This document shows positions 1-6,071 of a stretch of 10,172 bases of DNA, one piece after another. Both the position numbers and the translations under genes were made by a program. The DNA is from Polaromonas sp. Its GTDB lineage: Bacteria > Pseudomonadota > Gammaproteobacteria > Burkholderiales > Burkholderiaceae_C. The stretch lies in contig JANYFF010000280.1 in NCBI GenBank assembly GCA_025362825.1, positions 1 to 10,172 of the forward strand, in the 5' to 3' direction. Every line of letters starts with the position of its first letter. Within the stretch, counting starts at the first letter, position 1. Below the pieces are notes generated by a model, which saw only the letters and a list, made by a program, of their open reading frames with translations, did not search any database and was not told where the DNA came from.

Positions 1-752
1 GCCTCCATGCGGCCGGGGATATCCCTGCGCCAATAGGTTTCGGTGCGGATGGTTTGCCGGGCGCTGCCATCGTGGAGCACCACAGCCCCGCTGGCCAGCG
101 AGTCGGCACCCTTAAATGCAATGCCTTCTACAACAGCGCCCACAGCGGTGGTGCCGCCTTCGGCGCGTGTGACAGATGCATCGTAGTTGAGGTATACGCC
201 GGGCGGCCCTGATTTGGGTGGTGTGCCCCTACCAGCGCCCAGCGACAGCGCGGTTTCAGTAAAGGCACTGGCTGGCGCGGTGAGCTGCAGGGTCTGCAAA
301 CTGTAATCCAGCTCATGGCGCAGCCCCGGTACGTCCTGTATTGCATATCCGCGTTGATCGTCGGGCAGCATGACCAGCCCGCCCGGCGGCGGCGCGAGGC
401 GTGCCGCTGTCCAGGCATCGAGTGGCAACACCAGGCGTCCATCCCCCAGCTGTTCTGTACGCGTTGTTCCAGGAAGTGCCCATCCATTGACGTAAACGTC
501 CAGCAGCAACGTTTGCGCGTGCGCAGTGTTTTTTGCGCTCAGGTGCTTACCCTGATCGGACGTGATCGGTGCCAAGGCAGATGGCGCAGCCGCTCTGGGT
601 GCTTCCTCCGGTGGGTGCGAGACCGATGGATCAAGGCGAAGTATCAGCGCGTCGGCGTTGAGTTGAGCGCCCCGCGAAATCGCGGTGTTGGTGGCAGGCA
701 CCGAGCCACGGCGCAGCGGCCACAAAGCCGGCCGCAAGCGCAGGCCAGGTTG
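1..752 (-). CDS. Fimbrial outer-membrane usher (FimD/PapC family), N-terminal part, cut by window edge
   Basis: The open frame runs for 250 codons from just after a TAG at 753-755 to the left edge. About 80 residues in, from position 512 down, comes the usher N-terminal domain opening LLLDVYVNG. It is followed by GDGRLVLPL and then LDYSLQTLQLTAP, the usual beta-strand pattern of the domain that receives chaperone-subunit complexes. Next comes GVYLNYDASV, the start of the 24-strand barrel, and at the edge TYWRRDIPGRME, a classic usher signature. Ushers form the outer-membrane pore through which pilus subunits are polymerised. The gene follows the chaperone on the same strand, as expected for an archaic/sigma chaperone-usher operon. 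No ATG with a signal peptide exists in this open stretch. The 80 residues before the domain are proline/alanine-rich and unlike a normal usher N-terminus. The family call is firm; whether the gene is functional is doubtful (see the upstream fragment). Confidence 0.85.
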
Positions 753-917
753 CTACCGTTCTTCAATGGATTGCAGCGAACTTGCCGTTGGCAGCAGAGG
801 CTCGGCAGCCCCTGCTGCAAGCGGCAAGGCACCTAGCCACAATGCTGTCCACACCTCAAGCTGCGGCTTGACACCCGTTACGAGGGTGCTGACATGAGAA
901 CGTTCTGCAGCTTGCAC
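753..917 (-). pseudogene. Signal-peptide fragment of the usher gene, separated from its body by an in-frame TAG
   Basis: In the same frame as the usher, a stretch from a GTG at 915-917 reads toward a hydrophobic segment ALWLGALPLAAGAAEP (about 855-800). That segment resembles a Sec signal peptide with an Ala-x-Ala cleavage site. It continues ASSLQSIEER and then meets TAG at 753-755, after which the frame stays open into the usher. An alternative GTG start is at 852-854. Neither start has a convincing ribosome binding site, although GGA sits five bases before the first. The gap from the chaperone stop at 996 is 78 bases, longer than in most such operons. I infer that the usher was once one reading frame and now carries a nonsense mutation. 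A sequencing error or stop-codon suppression are the alternatives. Confidence 0.5.
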
Positions 918-995
918 GATAAGTCCGATCTTTTAAGTACGGACATCTGTTGGCCGAGGCCTTCGCCGTCTTTCTTCTCCACGGCATCAGCAGGC

Positions 996-1721
996 TCAGG
1001 GCGTTGACCCAGGCAACTCGACTGCTTGCAGGATTTCGCCAATATCCGATGTGGCAATCACCCGCAAGGCGGCAGCTTGGTTGCCTTTGAGGTCAAACAA
1101 CCATTTGCGCGTTGCACCTGCCAATACGGTGATCCCTCCTTCGATCTCCTTGCGCCAACCCGGGCCCTCCACCGCTACGCTCGACAGGCGAACACGGCGA
1201 TTGCCCAAATTTTCCAGTTGTACGCAGCCTTTGTTTGCAGAGGCAGCGCAAGGCCGCCATTGCGAATTTACAACCACCGGTTGCCTCGGCGTGACAAACA
1301 GCGGGAGGTTGTGACGAAAGCGAAGCTTCACCTCGCCCGGTTGGGTTGCGGTTTCCTGGGTGACATCCTCCAGCATCAGGCGGTATGCGTGCTCCGTATC
1401 TCTTGAGTCGGTGCCTTTTAGCATCACCCTGAATATTTGGGTGGCGCCTGGTTCAATCCGGGCTATGGTCGGCGCTACCAGCAACTCGTGTGTCTGCGCG
1501 TACTGGTCGCCACTTCCCGTTTGCTGCCATGACAGCGTTTCCGCCTGGAAGGTCATGGCCTCGGCAGAGTCGTTGAGGACTCGCAGTGATGCCACCTTCT
1601 TCTGGGGAGACAACTCAACCATGATGGGTGAGATCGTCAGGGCTACTGCCGGCAGGCTCGCCAATAACGGAAAGCCTGCAAGCAATAAAACGGCAAGGCG
1701 ACGCACTGTGACACCGGTCAC
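996..1721 (-). CDS. Periplasmic pilus-assembly chaperone (PapD-like), archaic/sigma chaperone-usher type
   Basis: This 241-residue protein has a signal peptide with hydrophobic core LAVLLLAGFPLLASLPAVA, followed by a mature start LTISPIMVELSP. Family features of the first immunoglobulin-like domain are visible: SLRVLND, APTIARIEPGATQIFRV and AYRLMLEDV, then the G1 strand VKLRFRHNLPLFVTP that donates hydrophobic residues to a subunit. The second domain has two close cysteines (C158 and C166), probably a disulfide. The chaperone folds pilus subunits in the periplasm by donor-strand complementation and hands them to the usher. I chose the GTG at 1719-1721 because GGGGGAG lies five bases upstream. 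A GTG at 1743-1745, one base after the fimbrillin stop, is also open and would add eight residues (249 in all) but has a weaker ribosome binding site. Tight spacing to the fimbrillin gene indicates one operon. Confidence 0.88.
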   Translation of the reverse strand: MTGVTVRRLAVLLLAGFPLLASLPAVALTISPIMVELSPQKKVASLRVLNDSAEAMTFQAETLSWQQTGSGDQYAQTHELLVAPTIARIEPGATQIFRVMLKGTDSRDTEHAYRLMLEDVTQETATQPGEVKLRFRHNLPLFVTPRQPVVVNSQWRPCAASANKGCVQLENLGNRRVRLSSVAVEGPGWRKEIEGGITVLAGATRKWLFDLKGNQAAALRVIATSDIGEILQAVELPGSTP

Positions 1722-1723
1722 AG
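1706..1723. promoter_or_regulatory. CRP-type palindrome inside the chaperone start region
   Basis: The plus strand reads CTGTGACACCGGTCACAG. This contains TGTGA-N6-TCACA, the core of the CRP/Vfr recognition site, with perfect symmetry of seven bases per arm. It overlaps the chosen chaperone start codon and the first codons of its signal peptide. A site within a coding region may be chance or could act as a repressor site or translation-affecting hairpin. The match is seen; binding is not shown. Confidence 0.25.
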
Positions 1724-1746
1724 CCGCTCCCCCGTGCCTGCGCACC

Positions 1747-2250
1747 TTAATACTCGATCGTCAGGTTCGTCGGTGTTGCCCCGGTGGTGTAGGCGCCAGC
1801 GAAGACGTTTTGCTGTGCTGCGACTCTCCCGTACAGGTTAACGTTCTGTACCAGCCCGCTTCCTGTTCCGGAGATTTTGCCGGCGGTATTTGTCAAGGGT
1901 AACTGTGTGCCTGCACCGCGATCTACCGTCGAGCCATACACGCCAAAGACGAGGTCTTGCCCGGCCGCGCCAGCGCCAGTGACCATCATCCTGCTGGCAA
2001 GCGCAGTTGTTGAGTAGATGGAATAAGTAGTCCCGTTCGTACAAAGCACAGGAACGGTGGTTGCCTGATCAAGGTTAGTCGCGCTGCCGGGGTCATAAGT
2101 GCCAAAGGCCAGTGTGGCGGCACCTATATTGCAGGACGCCAGTACAAGTGCTGTGGCGGTAAGTGTCCCATTGCCTACAGCGGCGATAGCTGCATTACCT
2201 GCCAGCATTACAGTGATTACCACTGCCAGTTTGCTTAGTTTAGCGGTCAT
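1747..2250 (-). CDS. Spore coat U domain (SCPU) fimbrillin, likely major pilus subunit
   Basis: This 167-residue secreted protein has a signal peptide ending about residue 23 (MLAGNAAIA before AVGNG). The mature part has the SCPU (PF05229) pattern: ASCNIGAATLAFGTYDP, then VPVLCTNGT, then GQDLVFGVYG and a C-terminal strand ending TNLTIEY. Cysteines 40 and 70 are placed for the conserved disulfide. Despite the domain name, such proteins are subunits of archaic/sigma chaperone-usher pili (Csu-like) that form adhesive surface fibres. The ATG at 2250 is preceded by AGGAG six bases upstream, a strong ribosome binding site. It is the first gene of the pilus operon, followed at once by the chaperone and then the usher. 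Codons here are less GC-biased than in the genes to the right, which is compatible with separate ancestry. Only one subunit gene lies upstream of the chaperone; others or a tip adhesin may lie beyond the left edge. Confidence 0.88.
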   Translation of the reverse strand: MTAKLSKLAVVITVMLAGNAAIAAVGNGTLTATALVLASCNIGAATLAFGTYDPGSATNLDQATTVPVLCTNGTTYSIYSTTALASRMMVTGAGAAGQDLVFGVYGSTVDRGAGTQLPLTNTAGKISGTGSGLVQNVNLYGRVAAQQNVFAGAYTTGATPTNLTIEY

Positions 2251-2332
2251 ATGTAGCTCCTGTTTTGACCCGGAGCGGGATGCTCAAAGACAGCTCCAGT
2301 TGGTGCAGACGATCCGCAACAAAAGCGGCTGA

Positions 2333-2360
2333 ATTACTTGGGTCAATTACAATGTATTAC
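2333..2360 (-). promoter_or_regulatory. Triple GTAAT direct repeat upstream of the pilus operon
   Basis: On the minus strand GTAAT occurs at 2360-2356, 2350-2346 and 2337-2333. The first two are exactly one helical turn apart (GTAAT-N5-GTAAT), the geometry of OmpR/CpxR-family sites. They lie about 85-110 bases before the fimbrillin start. TTGACC at 2345-2340 lies between the second and third copies and could be a -35 element, but its partner -10 (TTTGTT) is poor. The rest of the 2251-2538 gap holds the fimbrillin ribosome binding site, two small inverted repeats and no gene. Confidence 0.3.
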
Positions 2361-2403
2361 CCCGAAAGTTCGCATAAAGTAGGACGTGACGCCGTATTCA
2401 TAG

Positions 2404-2426
2404 ATACCCCTTTGATAGAAGGGTAT
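2404..2426. repeat. Inverted repeat in the kinase-fimbrillin gap
   Basis: ATACCCCTT and AAGGGTAT face each other around TGATAG, an eight-base match with one extra C in the left arm. It lies some 155 bases upstream of the fimbrillin start and could be an operator or an RNA hairpin. There is no adjoining T-run on either strand, so it is not a typical intrinsic terminator. A smaller hairpin (CGACA/TGTCG) lies at 2466-2479. Confidence 0.3.
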
Positions 2427-2538
2427 TGGCGTGAGCGGTTCGTTATGCGCTGCGGATCGTCGCCGCGACAGAAGTGTCGTTGCTTAGTCGGGATCAGCTT
2501 CTTTACAGGTGATTGGATGAAGCACCAGCCTGAAGGGA

Positions 2539-3750
2539 TCAGGCCCTGTTGTGCGTTGTGGGCAGTTCCACCACAAACGATGCGCCACCACCGGGGCGCG
2601 CTTCGCAGTGCACGGAACCGCCATGACGTAGGGCGATGGACTTGACCAGCGCCAGGCCCAGCCCCACGCCACCGTCGCGTTCGCTGGCGCCCGGGAGCCG
2701 GTAAAAGGGCTCGAATATGCGATCCCGCTGTGCGGCAGGCACACCGGGGCCGCGGTCGTTCACTTTAATGATGGCCATGGATTTACCGCCCTTGTTGATT
2801 TGAGCCAGCTCCAGACTAATGTCGCCGGTGCTGTAGCGCCGGGCATTCTCAAGCAGGTTGCGTAACAGCCGCCTCAAAAGACGTGGCGAGCCTTGCAGCG
2901 TCAGACTGTGGTCGCTGGATTCGAGCCCAGGACCAGCGTTGAGTTCAGCGCTCAGTTCTGCATTGACGCGTGCGCACTCTTCAGCTGCCAGCCCCGTAAG
3001 GTCCAGCATTTCAAACGGCTCGGCATCGGCCTGCCGTGCATCGAGCCGGCTGGCCAGCAGAATCTCATCTATCAACTGGTCCAGCTCGGTGATGCTGCGC
3101 GAAATTTCGACGCGCTGGGGCGAAGAACGATCACCGCCCATCAGTTCAAGGCTCATGCGAATTCGCGCCAATGGAGACCTCAGTTCATGTGAGGCGTTGG
3201 CCAGCAGTGACTTGTGCGAGTTCATCAGAGTTTCGATGCGCTGCGCAGCATGGTTGAAGCGTGCACCCAGGAAAGCGACTTCATCGTTGCCCTCGTCATT
3301 GACCCGTGTAGACAAATCGCCTTCGCCCCAGCGTTCCACGCCGCGCTGCAGCGACTCCAGGCGAACCGTCAGGCGACGGATGACGGGGTAGGCGCCTACC
3401 GCGACGGCAAGGCTAACCACCACCAGCATCCAGCCGAAATCAAAGGGAAGACGCCCCCATGGCGGCGGCTGCAGTAGCTTGGGTCGCGGCAGCAGCAGAT
3501 TCAGGGTTTGTCCGTCTTTGGTGACGACATCGAACTCCAGGCCGTCGCCCAGTTTGCGGCCCGGCTTGGTGGTGGCAGTGCCAATCACTTCGCCGGCCTT
3601 GTTGTGAACCAGCACCTCGCGTATCGGCAACTGCGGTGGCTCGCGGGTGAAGCGCCAGGCGGCGGCCACCAAGAAGGTCAGAACAACCACGGTGGCCACG
3701 ACGGCCAGCCACATACGAACGTACAGATGCGAGGTAAACCTGACCCACAT
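2539..3750 (-). CDS. Membrane sensor histidine kinase, CpxA/RstB-like
   Basis: This 403-residue kinase has two transmembrane segments (about residues 13-33 and 105-124) flanking a short periplasmic domain of roughly 70 residues that resembles no ligand-binding fold I recognise. A HAMP linker follows (about 120-175), then the dimerisation helix with phospho-acceptor H188 in ANASHELRSPLARI. The ATPase domain shows N-box RNLLENA (297-303), DRGPG (332-336) and GVGLGLALVK (361-370). All catalytic motifs are intact. It should autophosphorylate and pass phosphate to the response regulator encoded eight bases upstream, with which it is surely cotranscribed. The ATG at 3750 has only a weak ribosome binding site, so translational coupling to the regulator is likely. 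The CpxA/RstB assignment rests on overall layout and on the partner's similarity to CpxR; the signal sensed cannot be told from the sequence. Confidence 0.93.
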   Translation of the reverse strand: MWVRFTSHLYVRMWLAVVATVVVLTFLVAAAWRFTREPPQLPIREVLVHNKAGEVIGTATTKPGRKLGDGLEFDVVTKDGQTLNLLLPRPKLLQPPPWGRLPFDFGWMLVVVSLAVAVGAYPVIRRLTVRLESLQRGVERWGEGDLSTRVNDEGNDEVAFLGARFNHAAQRIETLMNSHKSLLANASHELRSPLARIRMSLELMGGDRSSPQRVEISRSITELDQLIDEILLASRLDARQADAEPFEMLDLTGLAAEECARVNAELSAELNAGPGLESSDHSLTLQGSPRLLRRLLRNLLENARRYSTGDISLELAQINKGGKSMAIIKVNDRGPGVPAAQRDRIFEPFYRLPGASERDGGVGLGLALVKSIALRHGGSVHCEARPGGGASFVVELPTTHNRA

Positions 3751-3758
3751 AAGAGGGC

Positions 3759-4481
3759 TCAGTCCTGCAGCTTGGCAAATACGTAGCCGACACCGCGTAC
3801 GGTGAGGATGCGTTTGGGGTCCTTGGCGTCGAGCTCGATGGCGCTGCGGATGCGGCCCATGTGCACGTCGATGGACCGGTCGAAGGCTTCCAGTTCGCGG
3901 CCGCGCACGGCCTCCATGATCTGGTCCCGGCTGAGCACGCGGCCGGAGCGTTCGGCCAGCGCCACCAGCAGGTCAAACTGGTACGAGGTGAGTTCGCAGA
4001 GGTTGCCAGATACGGTCACGGCACGTGCGTCGCGATCGATTTCAAGCGAGCCAAAGCGCATGACCTTCTGGCCGCTGCCGGCGCCCGTGGCGTTGTTGGC
4101 CTCGCCGCCGCGGCGCAGCACGGCACGGATACGGGCCAGCAGCTCGCGCGGCTCAAAGGGTTTGGGAAGGTAGTCGTCAGCACCGATTTCAAGGCCTACT
4201 ATGCGGTCCATCGGGTCGCCTTTGGCGGTCAGCATCAGCACGGCGGTGCCCGATGCCTCGCCACCCTGACTCTTGATGCGGCGGCAGACTTCCAGGCCGT
4301 CCATGTCGGGCAGCATGAGGTCGAGAATGACGAGGTCGGGCGGACTGGTCTGCAGCGCTGCAATGCCGCTGGCGCCGTCGGCTGCGTGGGTGAAACCATA
4401 GCCGGACTGGCGCAGGTATTCGCCCACCATATTGGCAAGACGAGTGTCGTCTTCAATCATTAAAAGTTGCTGTTGTGCCAT
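3759..4481 (-). CDS. OmpR/PhoB-family response regulator, CpxR/RstA-like
   Basis: This 240-residue protein has a receiver domain with acidic pocket EDD (10-12), phospho-acceptor D54 in LVILDLMLPDMDG, switch T85 and K107 in GADDYLPKPF. The winged-helix DNA-binding domain covers about residues 138-238 and includes ELTSYQFDLL, FDRSIDVHMGRIR and TVRGVGYVF. The FDRSIDVHM helix and the DRIVGLEIGADDYLPKPF stretch are close to E. coli CpxR and RstA. I chose the ATG at 4479-4481 because the receiver fold begins right there; an in-frame ATG at 4553 would add 24 residues of non-conserved sequence. The kinase gene follows eight bases after the stop. CpxR-type boxes lie upstream (4571-4586 and 4640-4655), consistent with autoregulation. 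The exact orthology (CpxR or RstA) is not settled by inspection. Confidence 0.93.
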   Translation of the reverse strand: MAQQQLLMIEDDTRLANMVGEYLRQSGYGFTHAADGASGIAALQTSPPDLVILDLMLPDMDGLEVCRRIKSQGGEASGTAVLMLTAKGDPMDRIVGLEIGADDYLPKPFEPRELLARIRAVLRRGGEANNATGAGSGQKVMRFGSLEIDRDARAVTVSGNLCELTSYQFDLLVALAERSGRVLSRDQIMEAVRGRELEAFDRSIDVHMGRIRSAIELDAKDPKRILTVRGVGYVFAKLQD

Positions 4482-4525
4482 GAAGATGTCTTTCGGTTGG
4501 GGGCTGGCCCCGGTGCATCGCAGTG

Positions 4526-4553
4526 AAAATACATGGTGCGCGAAGCGCAACAA
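4526..4553 (-). promoter_or_regulatory. Candidate sigma-70 promoter of the two-component operon
   Basis: On the minus strand TTGTTG (4553-4548) and TATTTT (4531-4526) are separated by 16 bases, a fair -35/-10 pair, about 45 bases before the regulator ATG. The -35 element lies within a perfect palindrome, AGCGCAA-N3-TTGCGCT, at 4544-4560, which could be an operator. The nearest GTAAA direct repeat is centred about 60 bases upstream of the expected transcription start. Confidence 0.4.
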
Positions 4554-4570
4554 TTGCGCTTGAAGCCACC

Positions 4571-4586
4571 GTAAAGTTAAGGTAAA
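4571..4586 (+). promoter_or_regulatory. CpxR-type box A (GTAAA-N6-GTAAA)
   Basis: The plus strand reads GTAAAGTTAAGGTAAA. The known E. coli CpxR consensus is two GTAAA half-sites with a spacer usually of five and tolerated from about four to eight bases. It lies about 90 bases upstream of the response-regulator start codon and just upstream of its candidate promoter. Confidence 0.45.
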
Positions 4587-4639
4587 CCGTGCCCCCGGCC
4601 CCGTGCTTACGTCAGCTGGCAGCTAGCCGGCGTCGCACA

Positions 4640-4655
4640 GTAAATGCTATGTAAA
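4640..4655 (+). promoter_or_regulatory. CpxR-type box B (GTAAA-N6-GTAAA)
   Basis: The plus strand reads GTAAATGCTATGTAAA, the same half-sites, orientation and spacer length as box A, 69 bases away. It is about 160 bases upstream of the regulator gene and just past the ampG stop. Two copies in a gap under 200 bases make chance less likely. Confidence 0.45.
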
Positions 4656-4663
4656 TAATAGCA
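4645..4663 (-). terminator. Weak hairpin after ampG
   Basis: TGCTAT and ATAGCA pair around a seven-base loop, 14 bases past the ampG stop, and on the minus strand are followed by TTTACTG. The stem is short and AT-rich and the T-run has only three T, so this is at best a weak terminator. It overlaps GTAAA box B, which may be its true role. Confidence 0.2.
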
Positions 4664-4677
4664 ACAAGCGCAAGAAA

Positions 4678-6039
4678 TCATTGGGCTACAGGCATTTTTG
4701 CCCGTGCAGCAAGCCATACCAGCAGCAGCACCGGCAAACCCAGCAGCGCTGTAGCGGTGAAAAAGTGGCTGTAGCCAAAAGTGTCCACATATTTGCCCGA
4801 GTAGCCAGCCAGAAACTTTGGCAGTAACAGCATCATGGAACTGAAGAGCGCGTACTGCGTCGCCGAATAGTTGACATTGGTGAGGCTGGACAGGTAGGCG
4901 ATGAAGGCCGCCGATGCGATACCGCTGGACAGGTTGTCGGCTGAAATCACAAAAATCAGCGCATTGACATCGTGACCGCGCGACCCCAGCCAGGCAAACA
5001 GCAGGTTGCTGGCAGCACTTAGCGCGGCGCCCAGCATCAGCACCTTCATCACGCCAAAACGCATAGCCAGTGCGCCGCCGACAAAGGCGCCGGCCAGCGT
5101 CATCACCACGCCGTAGATTTTGGTGACGGCTGCGACCTCGTCCTTGGTGTAGCCCATGTCGACATAAAACGGGTTGGCCATGATGCCCATGACAACGTCG
5201 CTGATGCGATAGATCGCTATCAGCGCCAGAATCAGCGCCGCCTGCTTGCCGTAGCGCCGCAGGAAGTCGGCAAACGGTTCAACCAGCGCGCTTTTTAGCC
5301 ACTCGGCGGCGTTGCGCGATGGCGCGAAGGCACGCGCCACCGGCTCGGGCGACAGCAACACCGTCGTCACACCCAGCAGCATGGACGCCGCCATCGCCAG
5401 ATAAGCGGTTTGCCATGCGCCTTGCTGGTAACCAGTGATGCCTGCCACTTCGGCACGTGCAGCAATCCATAGGGCGCCGGCGCCGGCCCAGATCATGGCA
5501 ATGCGGTAGCCGGTCTGGTAGGCCGCTGCCAGCGCAGCCTGCCGTGGGGTGTCGGCTGATTCAATGCGGTAAGCGTCCAGGGCGATATCCTGCGTAGCTG
5601 AACCAAAGGCCACGGCCAGCGCGCACCAGATCACTGGTGTCAAGGCTACGCGCGGATCGGTCACAGCCATTCCGACCAGCGCCGTGATGATGATGACCTG
5701 GGCCAGCAGCAACCAGCTGCGGCGCCGTCCTAACCAGCGCGTGAGCAACGGGATCGGCAGGCGATCGACCAACGGTGCCCAGACCCATTTGAACCCGTAG
5801 GCCAGGCCAACCCAGCTCAGATAGCCGATGGTGGTGCGGTCTATGCCGGCTTCACGCAGCCAGAAGCTCAGCGTGCCGAATACCAGCAGCAGTGGCAGAC
5901 CGGCAGAAAACCCCAGCAGCAACATGCGCAAGGTCGCGGCTTCGGCATACACCTTCCAGATGTCGCGCCACGGGCGTTGGGGGGCAGCAGCGTCGGCGTT
6001 CAGTCCGGGCGGCGGTGGAGAGAGGGATTTTTCTGACAT
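4678..6039 (-). CDS. ampG: AmpG-type muropeptide permease (MFS transporter)
   Basis: This 453-residue polytopic membrane protein has 12-14 hydrophobic segments. The AmpG signature is clear near the N-terminus: GFSAGLPLLLVFGTLSFWL, then IDRTTIGYLSWVGLAYGFK, WAPLVDRLP and LGRRRSWLL. It is followed by FGSATQDIALDAYRIE, conserved in AmpG and its relatives. AmpG imports GlcNAc-anhydroMurNAc peptides from the periplasm for cell-wall recycling and in many bacteria shapes beta-lactamase induction. Length is near that of the E. coli protein (491). I chose the ATG at 6037-6039 (MSEKSLSPPPP); an in-frame ATG at 6123 would add 28 unlikely residues and overlap the divergent protease gene. The ribosome binding site is weak. 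It is transcribed toward the two-component operon but separated from it by nearly 200 bases with its own promoter signals. Confidence 0.92.
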   Translation of the reverse strand: MSEKSLSPPPPGLNADAAAPQRPWRDIWKVYAEAATLRMLLLGFSAGLPLLLVFGTLSFWLREAGIDRTTIGYLSWVGLAYGFKWVWAPLVDRLPIPLLTRWLGRRRSWLLLAQVIIITALVGMAVTDPRVALTPVIWCALAVAFGSATQDIALDAYRIESADTPRQAALAAAYQTGYRIAMIWAGAGALWIAARAEVAGITGYQQGAWQTAYLAMAASMLLGVTTVLLSPEPVARAFAPSRNAAEWLKSALVEPFADFLRRYGKQAALILALIAIYRISDVVMGIMANPFYVDMGYTKDEVAAVTKIYGVVMTLAGAFVGGALAMRFGVMKVLMLGAALSAASNLLFAWLGSRGHDVNALIFVISADNLSSGIASAAFIAYLSSLTNVNYSATQYALFSSMMLLLPKFLAGYSGKYVDTFGYSHFFTATALLGLPVLLLVWLAARAKMPVAQ

Positions 6040-6071
6040 TGGGAGTTTGGTTTTGTGACTATTATTCACAC
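6040..6071. promoter_or_regulatory. Compact divergent promoter region, ampG / M48 protease
   Basis: Only 32 bases separate the two start codons. They contain an inverted repeat TGTGA-N7-TCACA (6054-6070), whose centre includes TATTAT (6060-6065), a five-of-six match to a -10 element. If used rightward, transcription would begin at or next to the protease ATG (6072), giving a leaderless or nearly leaderless mRNA. No good -35 is seen at 17 bases (TTGGGA lies at 15). Any ampG promoter must overlap the protease coding start. Confidence 0.35.

Noticed and set aside
315..836. 173-residue plus-strand open frame opposite the usher
   Set aside because: Composition is Arg/Gln-rich with no recognisable motif. 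The opposite strand carries clear usher motifs across the same bases.
2528..2544. GCCTGA/TCAGGC hairpin at the kinase stop codon as a terminator
   Set aside because: The stem overlaps the stop codon and no T-run follows on either strand.
3861..4463. 200-residue plus-strand open frame opposite the response regulator
   Set aside because: It is antisense to a well-conserved receiver and winged-helix protein, and its translation looks like a codon-bias shadow.
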